Source of the DNA: Psococerastis gibbosa
Lineage: Eukaryota; Arthropoda; Insecta; Psocodea; Psocidae
NCBI GenBank assembly: GCA_963971405.1
Contig: OZ020488.1
Coordinates: 6,265,261-6,329,260 of the forward strand
Length of the DNA: 64,000 nt
Direction: 5' to 3'
The position numbers and the translations under genes were made by a program. The notes below the pieces were generated by a model. That model saw only the letters and a program-made list of their open reading frames with translations. It searched no databases and had not been told where the DNA came from. Within the stretch, counting starts at the first letter, position 1; each line of letters starts with the position of its first letter. Below are positions 42,205-53,845 of the stretch, in pieces.

Positions 42205-43047
42205 TGCTTTCCAATTTATACGTAGTATAAGGAACGCTTTGTGACGGTCGAAATTTTCGATTCCGAGATTTCAACGGAATTACACGTTTTGAGGTCCCAG
42301 GAACCCAAAAAAGTGTTTTTTACGAAATGTCTGTCTGTCGTTCTGTCTGTGCGTCGATTTCCGGGCAAACTACACGGTCAATTTTGATGAAGTTCGGCAT
42401 GTAGGTTCACAAAAAGCATGCCTCGGAACATTTTTTATTTATTTGGGACTAACTTAATTTGGGGGGGGGGGGGGGTTATTCTAAAAAAACTCCAAAAAAA
42501 ACGTCTAAAAAAATTATTTCTCAAAAACGGCTCCAACGATTTCTTTTAAATTCACATATATTGTAGTCGTTATTAATGTTAACGAAATGCAGGGGGTCGC
42601 TTACCCCTTGATAGTTTGCTTCTGGGGGTAAAAAAATAAAAATAACTTAATTTTAATGAAAAATGACTAAAAAATAATATTTCTGCGAAACTTTTCTATC
42701 GATGATTTCTACCTTCAGGCATGTTTTAGGTGTTAAGTTCAGTAACGAAACCGGACAGATTGCTTTCCCAGAAAAGTATTTGGTTTTGTAAAAAAAAATG
42801 ATAGAAAATTCACGCTCAAATGCACTGCGTGCCCTGCCAGTATTGCTGTGTGGTAATGTGTTGGTCTGACCTATCTAGAATTTACCTCACCTCCAGTGAC
42901 GTCAGGTGGACAACCCCCCCCCCCCCCCCCCGAGATATCGGAAATTTAACCATAGGAAAATTATTTACCATGAAATTACTCATTTTCTCTATCTACTAAT
43001 TTTCATAAATTGGAAAGCATGTTCGAGTAAACTCGGACCGGTTCTTT
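42205..43047 (+). mobile_element. R850 copy d, full length
   Basis: An uninterrupted 843-bp unit from TGCTTTCCAATTTATACG to TCGGACCGGTTC. It has a G run (42463-42475) and a C run (42917-42932) and no open frame of note. With copy e it defines the unit. Confidence 0.8.
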
Positions 43048-43324
43048 CAAAACGAGATAAATTTTTTCCCAAAAATCAATTGGCAAAAATTTATTTAAAA
43101 ACACTAGCGGCCACATTTTTATAGGCAACCTACTACGAGTAGATATACAATACATACATTTTCCTAATCAGCATACATAATGAGCATACTAACGGTACCT
43201 AGCCTGTATATTTTGCACGTGGCTGTGTATGTTCACAAAAATTTAAGCAGTTTCCAGCGGGCAGAACATGTCCACAACCCTTTTCTATCAATCACCTAGC
43301 CGGGTGGACATTACCTTTCATTCC

Positions 43325-43612
43325 ACTGTAACCAGAATTACAACTCTGCTCAACAAACACTCACACTTAGACCCATTTTTATGATAAATTAACAGTCTAT
43401 AGAAGAAAGTGTCTTAATGTATTTGCTTGAAATTGCCTCTTTATAGGTATTTGTTTTAATACCATTGCGTCAGCATTGAATGTATTGTTTCTATTAGTTA
43501 AGTTATATTCTACTCTCAGAAGAATTTTTTTATGTTATTATTAATTTAGATTATTGTACAATGTATATGGTGAACACTGTTTTTGTACAATTAAAAACTT
43601 ATTCTATTCTAT
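43325..43612 (+). mobile_element. LINE 3' end with (TTCTA)n tail
   Basis: The end ACACTGTTTTTGTACAATTA then AAAACTTATTCTATTCTA is the tail type seen at 19714 and 43962. Upstream it is AT-rich 3' UTR without a clear coding part; the left boundary is a guess. Confidence 0.4.
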
Positions 43613-43962
43613 TTTAACCATGGAACGAGGTCAAGGACAAACTTGGTTGCCATGCAACACAAAACCCGGCGGTATGAATGTAAGCCGTCATAATATATAT
43701 ATCGGTGTGCGCATATATAACAAACTAACTAATTTAATAAAGTCAGCCAAGAACTTAGCAGAGTTCAGAAGGAGTGTTTCCTTATTCGAAAGACATTGTA
43801 CAACATCCAAGAGTTTTTTGAATAGGGAAGCACTTTGAACTTTTTTTGGATTCTGTTAAGTTCTTGACTGCATTGTACATTGTGTTAACATTTACTATTT
43901 ACATTTTACGCTATTGTATTGAAAATCGGTGCAATACAGACTTTCTATTCTATCTGTAAAAA
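43613..43962 (+). mobile_element. 5'-truncated LINE end (CR1/jockey-like)
   Basis: SRHNIYIGVRIYNKLTNLIK and AKNLAEFRRSVSLFERHC form the LINE closing motif ('GhrhYNkLP..Ik.....FK..h'). A stop, a short 3' UTR and a TTCTA tail (43950-43962) follow. It lies head-to-tail with the LINE end just upstream. Confidence 0.65.
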
Positions 43963-44339
43963 TTTGAATTTTAGCACACTCGATGGGTGCAGTATTTTGC
44001 AGTGGGATCTCTTACTATATACAATATTTATATTACTTAGTGGCTGGAAGAGGTCCGTTCGTCGGAAAGGGCCGAATTTGACGGTGTCAGTTGTTGGAAT
44101 GTTTCTTTATTCAAAAAAATAAAAAATAAAGTTTTGCTGCTATTTTGCCTCTGCTTTTCATCGTAATTTTTTCTTTTTTAAATTGATTCATAGTTTACCC
44201 TTCTTAGCCTTTAATATTTACATTTTTAAATCATTAAATACCCAGGTACCAAGCAGTGGCATAATTTAGGTTAGGAATGGGTCATGACCACCTTCATAAA
44301 CACCATCACCGTATAGGTGTAGCGGCGGAACCATTCTAC

Positions 44340-44485
44340 CTTCTGTGCGACACCCGGGAAGAAGTGGACAAGAAAACACCTTAAGATGTACCCTGCTCTC
44401 GTCAATAGCAGAGGTTCACCAGAATTAGGCTATGTATTATTGCTGCAAGAAAGCTGATGGCGGAAGCCTAATGCCATGGGGTAAT
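44340..44485 (+). repeat. Unclassified repeat X, copy 2
   Basis: ACACCTTAAGATGTACCC, then AGCTGATGGCGGAAGCCTAA match 18345-18465. The shared 3' end is GGGGTAATT. Confidence 0.4.
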
Positions 44486-45029
44486 TAAAAAAATAGCTTA
44501 ATTCATCGAGTCGCTGACCAGGAGATGCAGATTTATGGTGTTACCGTTATTTTTTATTTTTTAATGACTTCTATGGACCCAGGCCTACTTATTGTGGCCC
44601 ATTGGTCCCTTATCCAATGCCAACGACCCCATGCATTTCGGACATTATTTATTGTTTCCGTATCAATTTTTAGCCATTGGAAAACTGGTACACGTTCTCG
44701 ATGTCAACCTACACCAGCTTCAAGCGATAATTGACAAGCGGAGACAAGCTTACCATTGACGCAATGAAAAAGGCGAAAGCATGAGTTACAGATACGCACG
44801 AAAGCATGAAGTACAGATAAGAGTCTGTTGGTACCGTTACTCCACATAAAACTGCATATTCACTTTAAAAACCGCCAGAACAATGCATTTACACTACATT
44901 GCAATATCTACCAAGTCAGCATATTTGTCAGCACCTTGAGTAAACACTCTTCACGTGAGTCGTTGTTTTAATGTAAATAAGCTGTCGACAGTTTGATTTT
45001 ATCCACTATCAAATGTTGATGTTTGTTTC
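44486..45029. other. No gene recognised
   Basis: AT-rich spacer; the frame 44525-44734 has no motif. Confidence 0.3.
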
Positions 45030-45395
45030 CAATCGCCTGCTTTCAGCATTTCTGCTTTAAGCAACCCTGTCAGCCTGGCGGGGGGAGTGAGTCTGTTTTG
45101 TTAACTTGAGGCACCCTAACGGGCAGACTCTTTTACCTGGGGGGAAGGGGAGTTCGCTGACAGGGTGGACCTCCTAATTATAGTGGATTCCGAACTACTT
45201 GGGGAACATAGTAAAGTCACACGATTAAATCGGAGGTAATCAGGACTCGACGCGCACGTAGACTGACTAGTATATAGTCTCAGCGCGTTATCATGTCCCG
45301 CCATGTTCCCCTGCCAACGCTGTGCACACTACCAAGTTTGCCGCAGTTTGAAACATGGTCTGCTCTCATGGATTGAACATGGTAAGGCCGTTGAC
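45030..45395 (+). repeat. Interspersed repeat S3, copy 4
   Basis: Full-length S3 from CGCCTGCTTTCAGCATTTCT to AACATGGTAAGGCCGTTG. Very close to the copy at 28945. Confidence 0.65.
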
Positions 45396-45549
45396 TATCA
45401 AATGAACTACTAGACGCACCTTAAAAAATTCAGGTACGGCATGTCAATGCACCATACGGACAGGACATCTCCCAGGCACACAGCTGCATCCTGTGAGTCC
45501 ATTTCCATTAAAGATAGACATTCCTGGAATGCAACTCGGATGGCGGAAT

Positions 45550-47513
45550 GTTTAGCTACTCCCATATTCTTAAATGCCAATTGAAAAAAATGTGGTCAAA
45601 TCCTCTAATCAGAAAATATTGTCAATAGTCTAATGATTAGACTATAATCCTCTAATTTCAGCATGGGTTAATTGTAAGAGTAGGGAGAAAGGCCCAAAAT
45701 TCGCCCACATGGAAAATAAAGACAATTTTCTTTCTTTCTAATTTCAGCTATATAAAATATCATAAGACAGAGTTATTCAAAAAGTTTCAAAGAATTGAAT
45801 CCAATAAAAGTTGCAGCAAAATTTGAAAAAATAGTTGAGACTACTATTAAATTCAGCTACTTCCCCCAGCTATTTCTCCCATATTCTTAAATGCCAAATG
45901 AAAAAAAAATGTGGTCAAATTCTCTAATCAGAATTGTCAATAGTCTAATCCTCTAATTTCGGCTATATAAAATACCATAAGACAGAGTTAATCAAAAATT
46001 TTCAAAGAATTGAATCCAATAAAAGTTGCAGCAAAGTTTCCACAAGGTGAAGAAAATGCTAATCAAATGAAAGATACACTGGGAAATAAGATAAAAAATT
46101 TAGCAAAGGTGGTTGGAATTGTTGGAAAGAAGGTGGGGGGGGGGGGAGGGGGAGGTTGAAAAAATAGTTGAGACTACTATTAAATTCAGCTACTTCCCCC
46201 AGCTATTTCTCCCATATTCTTAAATGCCAAATGAAAAAAAAATGTGGTCAAATTCTCTAATCAGAATTGTCAATAGTCTAATCCTCTAATTTCGGCTATA
46301 TAAAATACCATAAGACAGAGTTAATCAAAAATTTTCAAAGAATTGAATCCAATAAAAGTTGCAGCAAAGTTTCCACAAGGTGAAGAAAATGCTAATCAAA
46401 TGAAAGATACACTGGGAAATAAGATAAAAAATTTAGCAAAGGTGGTTGGAATTGTTGGAAAGAAGGTGGGGGGGGGGGGAGGGGGAGGTTGAAAAAATAG
46501 TTGAGACTACTATTAAATTCAGCTACTTCCCCCAGCTATTTCTCCCATATTCTTAAATGCCAAATGAAAAAAAAATGTGGTCAAATTCTCTAATCAGAAT
46601 TGTCAATAGTCTAATCCTCTAATTTCGGCTATATAAAATACCATAAGACAGAGGTAATCAAAAATTTTCAAAGAATTGAATCCAATAAAAGTTGCAGCAA
46701 AGTTTCCACAAGGTGAAGAAAATGCTAATCAAATGAAAGATACACTGGGAAATAAGATAAAAAATTTAGCAAAGGTGGTTGGAATTGTTGGAAAGAAGGT
46801 GGGGGGGGGGGGAGGGGGAGGTTGAAAAAATAGTTGAGACTACTATTAAATTCAGCTACTTCCCCCAGCTATTTCTCCCATATTCTTAAATGCCAAATGA
46901 AAAAAAAATGTGGTCAAATTCTCTAATCAGAATTGTCAATAGTCTAATCCTCTAATTTCGGCTATATAAAATACCATAAGACAGAGTTAATCAAAAATTT
47001 TCAAAGAATTGAATCCAATAAAAGTTGCAGCAAAGTTTCCACAAGGTGAAGAAAATGCTAATCAAATGAAAGATACACTGGGAAATAAGATAAAAAATTT
47101 AGCAAAGGTGGTTGGAATTGTTGGAAAGAAGGTGGGGGGGGGGGGAGGGGGAGGTTGAAAAAATAGTTGAGACTACTATTAAATTCAGCTACTTCCCCCA
47201 GCTATTTCTCCCATATTCTTAAATGCCAAATGAAAAAAAAATGTGGTCAAATTCTCTAATCAGAATTGTCAATAGTCTAATCCTCTAATTTCGGCTATAT
47301 AAAATACCATAAGACAGAGTTAATCAAAAATTTTCAAAGAATTGAATCCAATAAAAGTTGCAGCAAAGTTTCCACAAGGTGAAGAAAATGCTAATCAAAT
47401 GAAAGATACACTGGGAAATAAGATAAAAAATTTAGCAAAGGTGGTTGGAATTGTTGGAAAGAAGGTGGGGGGGGGGGGAGGGGGAGGTTGAAAAAATAGT
47501 TGAGACTACTATT
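45550..47513 (+). repeat. Satellite array, 333-bp unit, about five units
   Basis: Units begin at about 45823, 46156, 46489, 46822 and 47155, each 333 bp, and the next start is at 47488. Each unit holds AAATAGTTGAGACTACTATT, TTCTCCCATATTCTTAAATG, TCTAATCCTCTAATTTCGGC, AAAGTTGCAGCAAAGTTTCC and a G run before GAGGGGGAGG. The last four are almost identical; one T-to-G change at about 46654 distinguishes one. A shorter, diverged leading unit (45550-45822) lacks the G-run part and holds a 75-bp insertion. Confidence 0.9.
45662..45736 (+). mobile_element. Short LINE-tail element F, copy 2
   Basis: CATGGGTTAATTGTAAGAG to ATAAAGACAATTTTCTTTCT, 75 bp, is inserted in the leading satellite unit. TCTAATTTCAG is duplicated at 45651-45661 and 45737-45747 (11 bp), showing insertion by retrotransposition. 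Confidence 0.8.
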
Positions 47514-47720
47514 ATATTCAGAAAACATTCCCCAACTTCGGGGGATATGTAAATTTCGCCCTAGTTTCCCCCAGTTCATGTCTCGCGATAGGGTGGTGTT
47601 TTTCGTGAAATAAAAATTGAAGTCTTGGAACTCTATCCTTATTATAAAAGTGTTTCCTTGCATAGAATAGTTACCATATACGGCGAAAACCATTGACATA
47701 GATCATGGATAGACAGGGGC
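47514..47720. other. No gene recognised
   Basis: Short spacer after the satellite; the array ends where ATTATATTCAGAAAACATTC replaces the unit sequence. Confidence 0.35.
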
Positions 47721-48347
47721 AAGACCGTAGCCAAGATTTTTTTTTCGGGGGGGGGGGGGGGTTAGAAATTTCATTGGATATAACATAGTGGTTTTTATTT
47801 TTCCTCTCAAAATCCGATTCTATCTAGTATCTTTATGAGCACTTTAAACAATCGCCAAATTTCAGAGCCGTCAAGGTTTTTAATGCTTTGCCTAAGGAAA
47901 TTAAAGTACGGTATTATACTGACAGTTTTTTAAAATTTAGAACAATCACAAAAAAAATAATTTATAATATGCCTTTTACTGAACTTAAAGATATTTTGAA
48001 ACGATAATGTTAAAATAAAATAATGTAAGATAAATATAATAATAAAATAAAATAATATAACTTAAATATAAATAAATGGATAAAATATTCTAAGATTTGT
48101 AAGTGTTTTAGACCATTATTTATAATTAATTGTTATGTAATGTAATATGTAATGTTTTTTGTATTGTAATTGTTATGAGGGCCACGACGCAAGTCCCCTT
48201 CACAGGGTGCACTTAGTGTGGCCCTTGGACATCTATGAATTGTATTGCGTTTTTTCTTGATTTTTCTTGATTAATAATCTAGTATTTCGGGGGGAAGGGG
48301 GGGGGTTTGAACCCCCATGAACCCCCCCCCCCTTGGCTACGGCCTTG
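47721..48347. mobile_element. Fold-back element H2, host of a LINE end
   Basis: AAGACCGTAGCCAAGATT with a G run at the left and a C run with CTTGGCTACGGCCTT at the right are inverted. CAGGGG lies outside both ends (47714-47719, 48350-48355). A LINE 3' end (47831-48276) accounts for most of the interior. Confidence 0.65.
47831..48276 (+). mobile_element. 5'-truncated LINE end (CR1/jockey-like)
   Basis: The coding tail FRAVKVFNALPKEIKV then YTDSFLKFRTITKKIIY and ELKDILKR closes with a stop. The 3' UTR has a hairpin AGGGCCAC (48178-48185) and GTGGCCCT (48218-48225) with CAAGTC and ACTTAGTG in the loop, as in the LINE end at 4200. Tail TTTTTCTTGA twice. ATCTAGTAT is duplicated at 47822-47830 and 48277-48285 (9 bp). 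Confidence 0.8.
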
Positions 48348-48566
48348 GGCAGGGGACCAGTGTAGACTCAGGACTGTATATCGAAAGGCCTGTTTTACGT
48401 TAGGTTATTTCTATTTTATTTATTTATTACATTATTACTATAATATAGGTGTATAGTATAGTAGGTCGTACCTAAAACCTCGCTAGAGATGCCCCTAACG
48501 GTTCGTGCACACGGCCCATCACTGAACTGCTACTGGGGGGGGGGGGGTCTCCCTTAGACATTGGCA

Positions 48567-48796
48567 TCTTCTCCTCGAGTTGAGCAAGTCTCAAATCGCA
48601 GATAAGGTGTAACTGTGCTAGTGGATTTCCCTCTGTAGATGGCAGTTCTTGCCGAAAGCGCTCAGGGTTTTATACTAACACAAGTGGGTTTCTTAGACAA
48701 AGTTAATTTCTTAACGATTATTTGGGTTTTACTAATTCGGGTTGTTATAACAAGTTTTTCTAAAACTCTAAGTTTTTGTTATTTTTTGTTTTTGGA
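48567..48796 (+). repeat. P-family unit, single copy
   Basis: CATCTTCTCCTCGAGTTGAG, TGCTAGTGGATTTCC, AAAGCGCTCAGGGTTTTATA and AACTCTAAGTTTTTGTTATT match each arm of the large fold-back at 62225-62661. It carries the 15-bp TGTAGATGGCAGTTC segment that the right arm there lacks. Confidence 0.65.
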
Positions 48797-48991
48797 GATG
48801 ACCCCAAAATAGGTTTGTTTATATTATTTATTTAAATACTTAAGTTAACAAGATTTGGCCCCATCAGTCGGCAGAGGACTATTTCATACGCCATTGTACA
48901 CGGTAATTTTCCTTTTTTTGTTATAATTATTCCATTAACTTGATAATTCGGTAAATTTCTGTCGCCTATCATTTTCACAGACAAACTCTTG

Positions 48992-49374
48992 CAGCCCTAT
49001 TATGGCGATTTGGGATTAACGTGACACCGGGGTTTATTCAATTGTATTAAACATATGAGTGCAAAATGCGCGGGAAATTCAAATTGATAAATTAATCTTC
49101 GGCTATATTTTTGGGGAGTTATCAATTTTTTCTTCCTTTGAAAGAGACACATCAATTAAAATTCGAACTGTTTTTCCAAATTCTACCTGTACATTTTAAT
49201 GCTTGTTACTATTTCTTCCAATTTAAAAAACAATACTCTCTTGTATTCCAATAATTTGTTAATTAGAATTTCCCGCTCATACTTTAACACCGTCACGTGA
49301 CACCTTTATTAATGAGGTACATTAAAAAATAAACCCCGGTGTTACGTTAAGCGCAAATCGCCATAATTGGGCTG
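48992..49374. mobile_element. MITE B2 (383 bp)
   Basis: CAGCCCTATTATGGCGATTT and the complement ending GGGCTG at 49374; arms continue with a GACACCGGGGTTTATT block and GCGGGAAATT. The flanks are TTG (48989-48991) and CTG (49375-49377), near the 3-bp CTG duplication of B1. Confidence 0.75.
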
Positions 49375-49377
49375 CTG

Positions 49378-50034
49378 CACGAAAAAAAAATCCTCGTAGT
49401 ACAATTTATGAAATCCCAAATGACGTTGCCAAATCTTTATAACCTATAAGCCTTAAATTAAATTTATAAAAAATCTAAACCAACCTCATTTAGTGTGATT
49501 CCGGGGTGGCCAATGTCAATGGCCAGCTTCTTAAAGTAGAATAAATTATTGTTACTGATTGTTTTGCCAACAGAGATTATTCATTGCTGCATATGCTTAA
49601 CAAAATTAGAACCAACATGACTAAAACAAAATTAATTTCATTTCATGGGAGAGGGCAATTTTAACACTGGCATTAAAATGGATTAAATAATTTCCGGGAA
49701 GTTATACTTTAAACGACATAGCAGGCCTGCAGGAGTCAAGGTATAAACCTGTAAAGTTACCCCTTCCACCAATCCAAATCTCTCCGAGAATCTGCCTGGC
49801 TAAGCCCAACAAGGAACGGATAAGCCGATCAAAGGATTCGATGGGAAGCTGGATTATATACAGCTTATCTAGAACCGATACTAAGTGTATAGACCACGGC
49901 AGCAGTCTAGAAGTCAGCCAATCAGTACTTCAAAAGCCGCAGATTAAATTAGCAATGAATAAGCTACGACGGGACGAGCGATTCCGGGCTAACGGGCCAT
50001 GGTCGATCGGAGAGCGTGCCTGCAAACTATCGGA
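49378..50034. other. No gene recognised
   Basis: AT-rich to about 49740, then mixed. GGGCTAACGGGCCATGGTCG (49986-50005) resembles GGGCTTATGGGCCATGGTCG at 2766, hinting at a further diverged repeat. Confidence 0.35.
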
Positions 50035-50275
50035 GATAGGCGATCATCATGGCAATTTGGACCTAGGAGACTGCTGCTCTAAAAGGAGAAGTCGAGCTCT
50101 TGCCAAACAACTACCTCAGGGTTTTCAATTTTCAACCAGGAGGTTCGTCTTCTGTCGGGAGCCCTCTATCATTCCTTCGATTATTACACGCAGAAGTCTT
50201 TTTTCGTTCCTCATCACATGGCCGAAGTATGCTAGTTTCTGTTTCTTAACCATCAGCAGACAACCTAGATAAAGA
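50035..50275 (-). mobile_element. LINE C-terminal fragment
   Basis: On the minus strand a FGHVMRNEKRLL-like stretch, VIIEGMIEGSRQKTNLL and then LFGKSSTSPFRAAVS and VQIAMMIAYLR. This is the same family as 35215-35440 and 58682-58800. Several frame breaks. Confidence 0.6.
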
Positions 50276-50789
50276 AGGTACACTTTGCCGCTAACCAATT
50301 TATATAGATTTTAACAAAACAAGAGATACTGCTGACAAATAAACAACTGAGAATACCCCAATTACAACACATCTAACAGGAAATTAAAAAAAAAAAAAAC
50401 GACCAGTCTTTCTGTACTAATTGCACTCATTGACGGCAATTATGAGTTCCATGCGGTCAACCATCTCAATAAAATGGCACAGGAGAATACGATTATTAAA
50501 TGGCACTAGCTACTTGCACAAGTGTGCAAATTATCAGATGGAAATCACTGGTATCCTGATGACCTGCAGGCAAACCTCTCTCAATAAACACGCATTATGT
50601 GGAATCCAGTCGGTGCGAGTGCACTTTGCAGTTTATTGTGGCCAACGGTTCCTATGTAAACACATGGAGAAACTGCCAGCTTATGCTTCTACTTATTACT
50701 AATAGTGTTAGACTCCGACACATCTACTTCTTTGAGGCCTTTATTATTATTTCTACAAATAATACAGCCTCGACCGAATTGTCACTTAC
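50276..50789. other. No gene recognised
   Basis: Spacer with an A run at 50386-50399. Open frames are short and motif-free. Confidence 0.3.
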
Positions 50790-50990
50790 ACGTTGTAGCA
50801 GGCGTCCACCTTGTCTCCTCTTTGAGTGCCTCCACCATGGCAACCTCCGTTCCCTGACTTTTCCGGTGATAGGGGCTACCTACATCTCCGCTCGAGTATC
50901 TTCGCCCCTCCTCCTCTCCGTTAGCTTAGAGCTGATGGAATGCCGTAACATCCTCAACTCCGCCACACTCAGTTGTTCTTGAACCTTCCA
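50790..50990 (-). mobile_element. LINE C-terminal fragment
   Basis: On the minus strand an RMLRHSISSKL-like segment, then AEM-VAPITGKVREWRLPWW and SKRRQGGRLLQRV. It corresponds to a 'R.R.E.IR....VAPI..KhRE.RLRWYGHV.RR' block and is related to 62930-63310. Confidence 0.55.
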
Positions 50991-51396
50991 GTAAAGCACG
51001 TTCTATCAAAGGTGGGTCCAGTAACTGTCGTATTCAATACACCATAGATTTACCACAAATGGAGGGAGTGGCCTACAGGGAGACAACAAGTCACCGACCA
51101 CTTACAGTCAAATCCGAAGGAAAATCCATCAGGCACATGTAAATAAGGTTTCCGGCAAATCCCAAAATAGATGTTAGGGGCATTCACTGTGTTTGGTTTA
51201 CCCTAAGGGATAGTAGGAAACTGAGGGAAAATAGAAAAGTATAACTCCAGTTTTTCTACGTAGAAAAATAATACCATAAGGAAACTTGTTTCTCTACGTT
51301 TCCCACTTCACCCAACCGACAGATTGGGGAACTGTACTTGGGAAATCGCAAACAGCCATATTTGTTGTTGTTTTTAACTTGAATTTTGCAATTTAT
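50991..51396. other. No gene recognised
   Basis: About 400 bp of spacer without a confirmed repeat. Confidence 0.3.
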
Positions 51397-52236
51397 TGCT
51401 TTCCAATTTGTACGTAGTATAAGGAAAGCTTTGTGATGGTCGAAATTTCTGATTTCGAGATTTCAACGGATTTACACGTTTTGAGGTACCAGGAACCCAA
51501 ATAAGTGGTTTTTACGAAATGTCTGTCTGTCTGTTCATCGATTTCCAGGCAAACTACTCGGTCGATTTGTATGAAATTGGGTATGTAGGTTCACAAAAAT
51601 CATACCTCGGGAAAATTTTTATTATTTTGGGCCAATTCAATTTGGGGGGGTTTTATTCTCAAAAAACTCCAAAAAACGTCTAAAAAAATTATTTCTAAAA
51701 AACGGCTCCAACGATTTCTGTTAAATTCACATATATTGTAGTCGATATTAATGTTAACAAAATGCGGGGGATCACTTGCCCCTTGATAGTTTGCTTCTGG
51801 GGGTAAAAAAAATAAAAATAACTAAATTTTAATGAAAAATAACTAAAAAATAATTTTTCTACGAAACCTTTCTATCGATGATTTCAACCTTCAGATATGT
51901 TTTAGGTGTTAAATTGAGTAACGAAACCGGACAGGTTGCTTTCCCAAAAAACTATTTGGTTTTGCGCAAAAAATTATTTTTTGAAAAACTGATAGAAAAT
52001 TCAAGCTCAAATGCATTGCGTGCCCTGCCATTATTGCTGTGTGGTAATTAATGTGTTGGTCTGACCTATCTAGACTTTATCTCACTTCCAGTGACGTCAG
52101 GTGGACACCCCCCCCCCCCCCGAGATATCGGAAATTTAACCACTGGAAAATTATTTACCATGAAATTACTCATATTCTCTATCTACTAATGTTGATAAAT
52201 TGGAAAGCATGTTCGAGTAAACTCGGACCGGTTCCT
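51397..52236 (+). mobile_element. R850 copy e, full length
   Basis: 840 bp from TGCTTTCCAATTTGTACGTA to CTCGGACCGGTTCC, uninterrupted, with a (TGTC)n stretch, G and C runs and AACGGCTCCAACGATTTC. Almost the same as copy d. Confidence 0.8.
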
Positions 52237-52480
52237 TTTATTTAATTTTAAAAAATGAGCTCTGACAGAAATTAATTAAAAAACAACAAAAGGAAACATG
52301 CGGCAAGAGGTGGGCTACAGCAGATGTTCATAAGTTAATAGCAAAAGGCAAAGAAACTTTGGAGGTAATGGTTAGGTTATGTTTTTCTATTTCTATGAGG
52401 TATCCTCACACTGGACTATTTCTATACTTACCATTTTCTTTATTTCCCTTTTCTATCAACACAGTGAATACCCCTATTAA
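52237..52480. other. No gene recognised
   Basis: Short AT-rich spacer. Confidence 0.3.
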
Positions 52481-52715
52481 TAATTAAACGGGGTACAAGA
52501 AAAGAGCCTCCACGAAGATCGGTTTTATTCACGTGGACAAAAAACCGATCGGGCGTACCCCGGGCAACGTTAAGTGGAAACATCTAGCGGCTAATCTTTT
52601 CACCACCGAGAAGAGACCTTCCTCTTCTTTTGTGTATGCACCGACGAAGGCGTCGGTTTGGCTGAGGCCAGAAACAAGGAGTCTCTACCCCGGACACGAA
52701 AAAATAAAGTAAGTA
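52481..52715 (+). repeat. Unclassified repeat Y, copy 2
   Basis: GGGGTACAAGAAAAGAGCCT, ATCGGTTTTATTCACGTGGA, AAAACCGATCGGGCGTACCC, then TATGCACCGACGAAGGCGTC and CGGACACGAAAAAATAAAG. The last 85 bp match 30710-30795. Perhaps the 3' end of a retroelement of unknown class. Confidence 0.4.
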
Positions 52716-53282
52716 ATAATTAACCCCAAGACGCCAGCATCATGTGATGAAATCTGCATTAAGAGGACATCAAAACCAGACGGAAGCTAAAACCAACATA
52801 CGAACAAAAAGGGTAAAGCCGCAGACATTGCATTTGCAAAAGATAACACCACGTTTCCAGCCACAAAACCGCGGATCTCACGTCTAGAAAATAGTAATTA
52901 CCCCTTCACAACTTCTCCATCTGGACAAAGACTCTCATAATCCATTAAAAAAAACAATAATAAATTAATTAATATCAACAGAATCACATCAATTGGGCAG
53001 TAGATGACAAATTTTTAATGTTCAGCTAACGTATATCCTCAATAATTTTTTATAGCTATATCTATTTAGGAAAATCAGGATTTCCACTGTCATGTAGCGT
53101 TCTTATTAGCTTACAAGCTGTAAAGGTCGCGCGTATAATGGCTGGCCTGGTACCAATGGTCCATGACTGACTCGAAAATGACGAGTATCGCGTCAATATT
53201 TTGATTAGACCGACCAAATAATATGCGGTGGAATGGGGGAAATCCAAAAGTTCTCAAGAGTTCTATTGTTAACGGAAATCTT
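52716..53282. other. No gene recognised
   Basis: Spacer without a supported feature. Confidence 0.3.
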
Positions 53283-53845
53283 CAATTTTTTTTTTTTTTT
53301 TTTTTTTAATCCCTTTCGTATCTGACCGATCAGGTGTATAGGGAGATTCCGCAGACCCTTCTTTTCCTCTACGCTACCTACGCTATGTATGTAATAATAA
53401 TAAAAATAAATGCATTACTTTCCCGACCCCAACATCAACACACAAAACACTCTTGTGTTCCAAATTTCGATTTTTTTTTTTTTTTTAAATCCCTTTCGTA
53501 TCTGACCGATCAGGTGTAGGGAGATTCCGCAGACCCTTCTTTTCCTCTACGCTACCAACGCTATGTATGTAATAAAAATAAAAATAAATACTGCATTACT
53601 TTCCCGACCCCAACATCAACACACAAAACACTCTTGTGTTCCAAATTTCGAACCACAATGACGACTATGAACTTTTACTTATCAAATAATTTTCACTTTG
53701 ACTGGACGTCATCATGTTATCGTTGATTTGAAGTCAAAAGTGATGATTACAATTATCGTAGATACGCTATTTCAGTTAGATTTTATTTCATTCCTTTGCG
53801 ACCAATATTAACTGAGATATGAATTATAAAAGGTTTTAATATTGG
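53283..53845 (-). repeat. Repeat Z1 with tandemly duplicated end
   Basis: A ~180-bp block (T run, CCCTTTCGTATCTGACCGAT, GCAGACCCTTCTTTTCCTCT, AAAACACTCTTGTGTTCCAA) is present twice in tandem, from about 53308 and 53488. The body then reads ACGACTATGAACTTT, TCACTTTGACTGGACGTCAT and GACCAATATTAACTGAGATA. All of it reappears reversed at 56010-56540. Confidence 0.75.
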
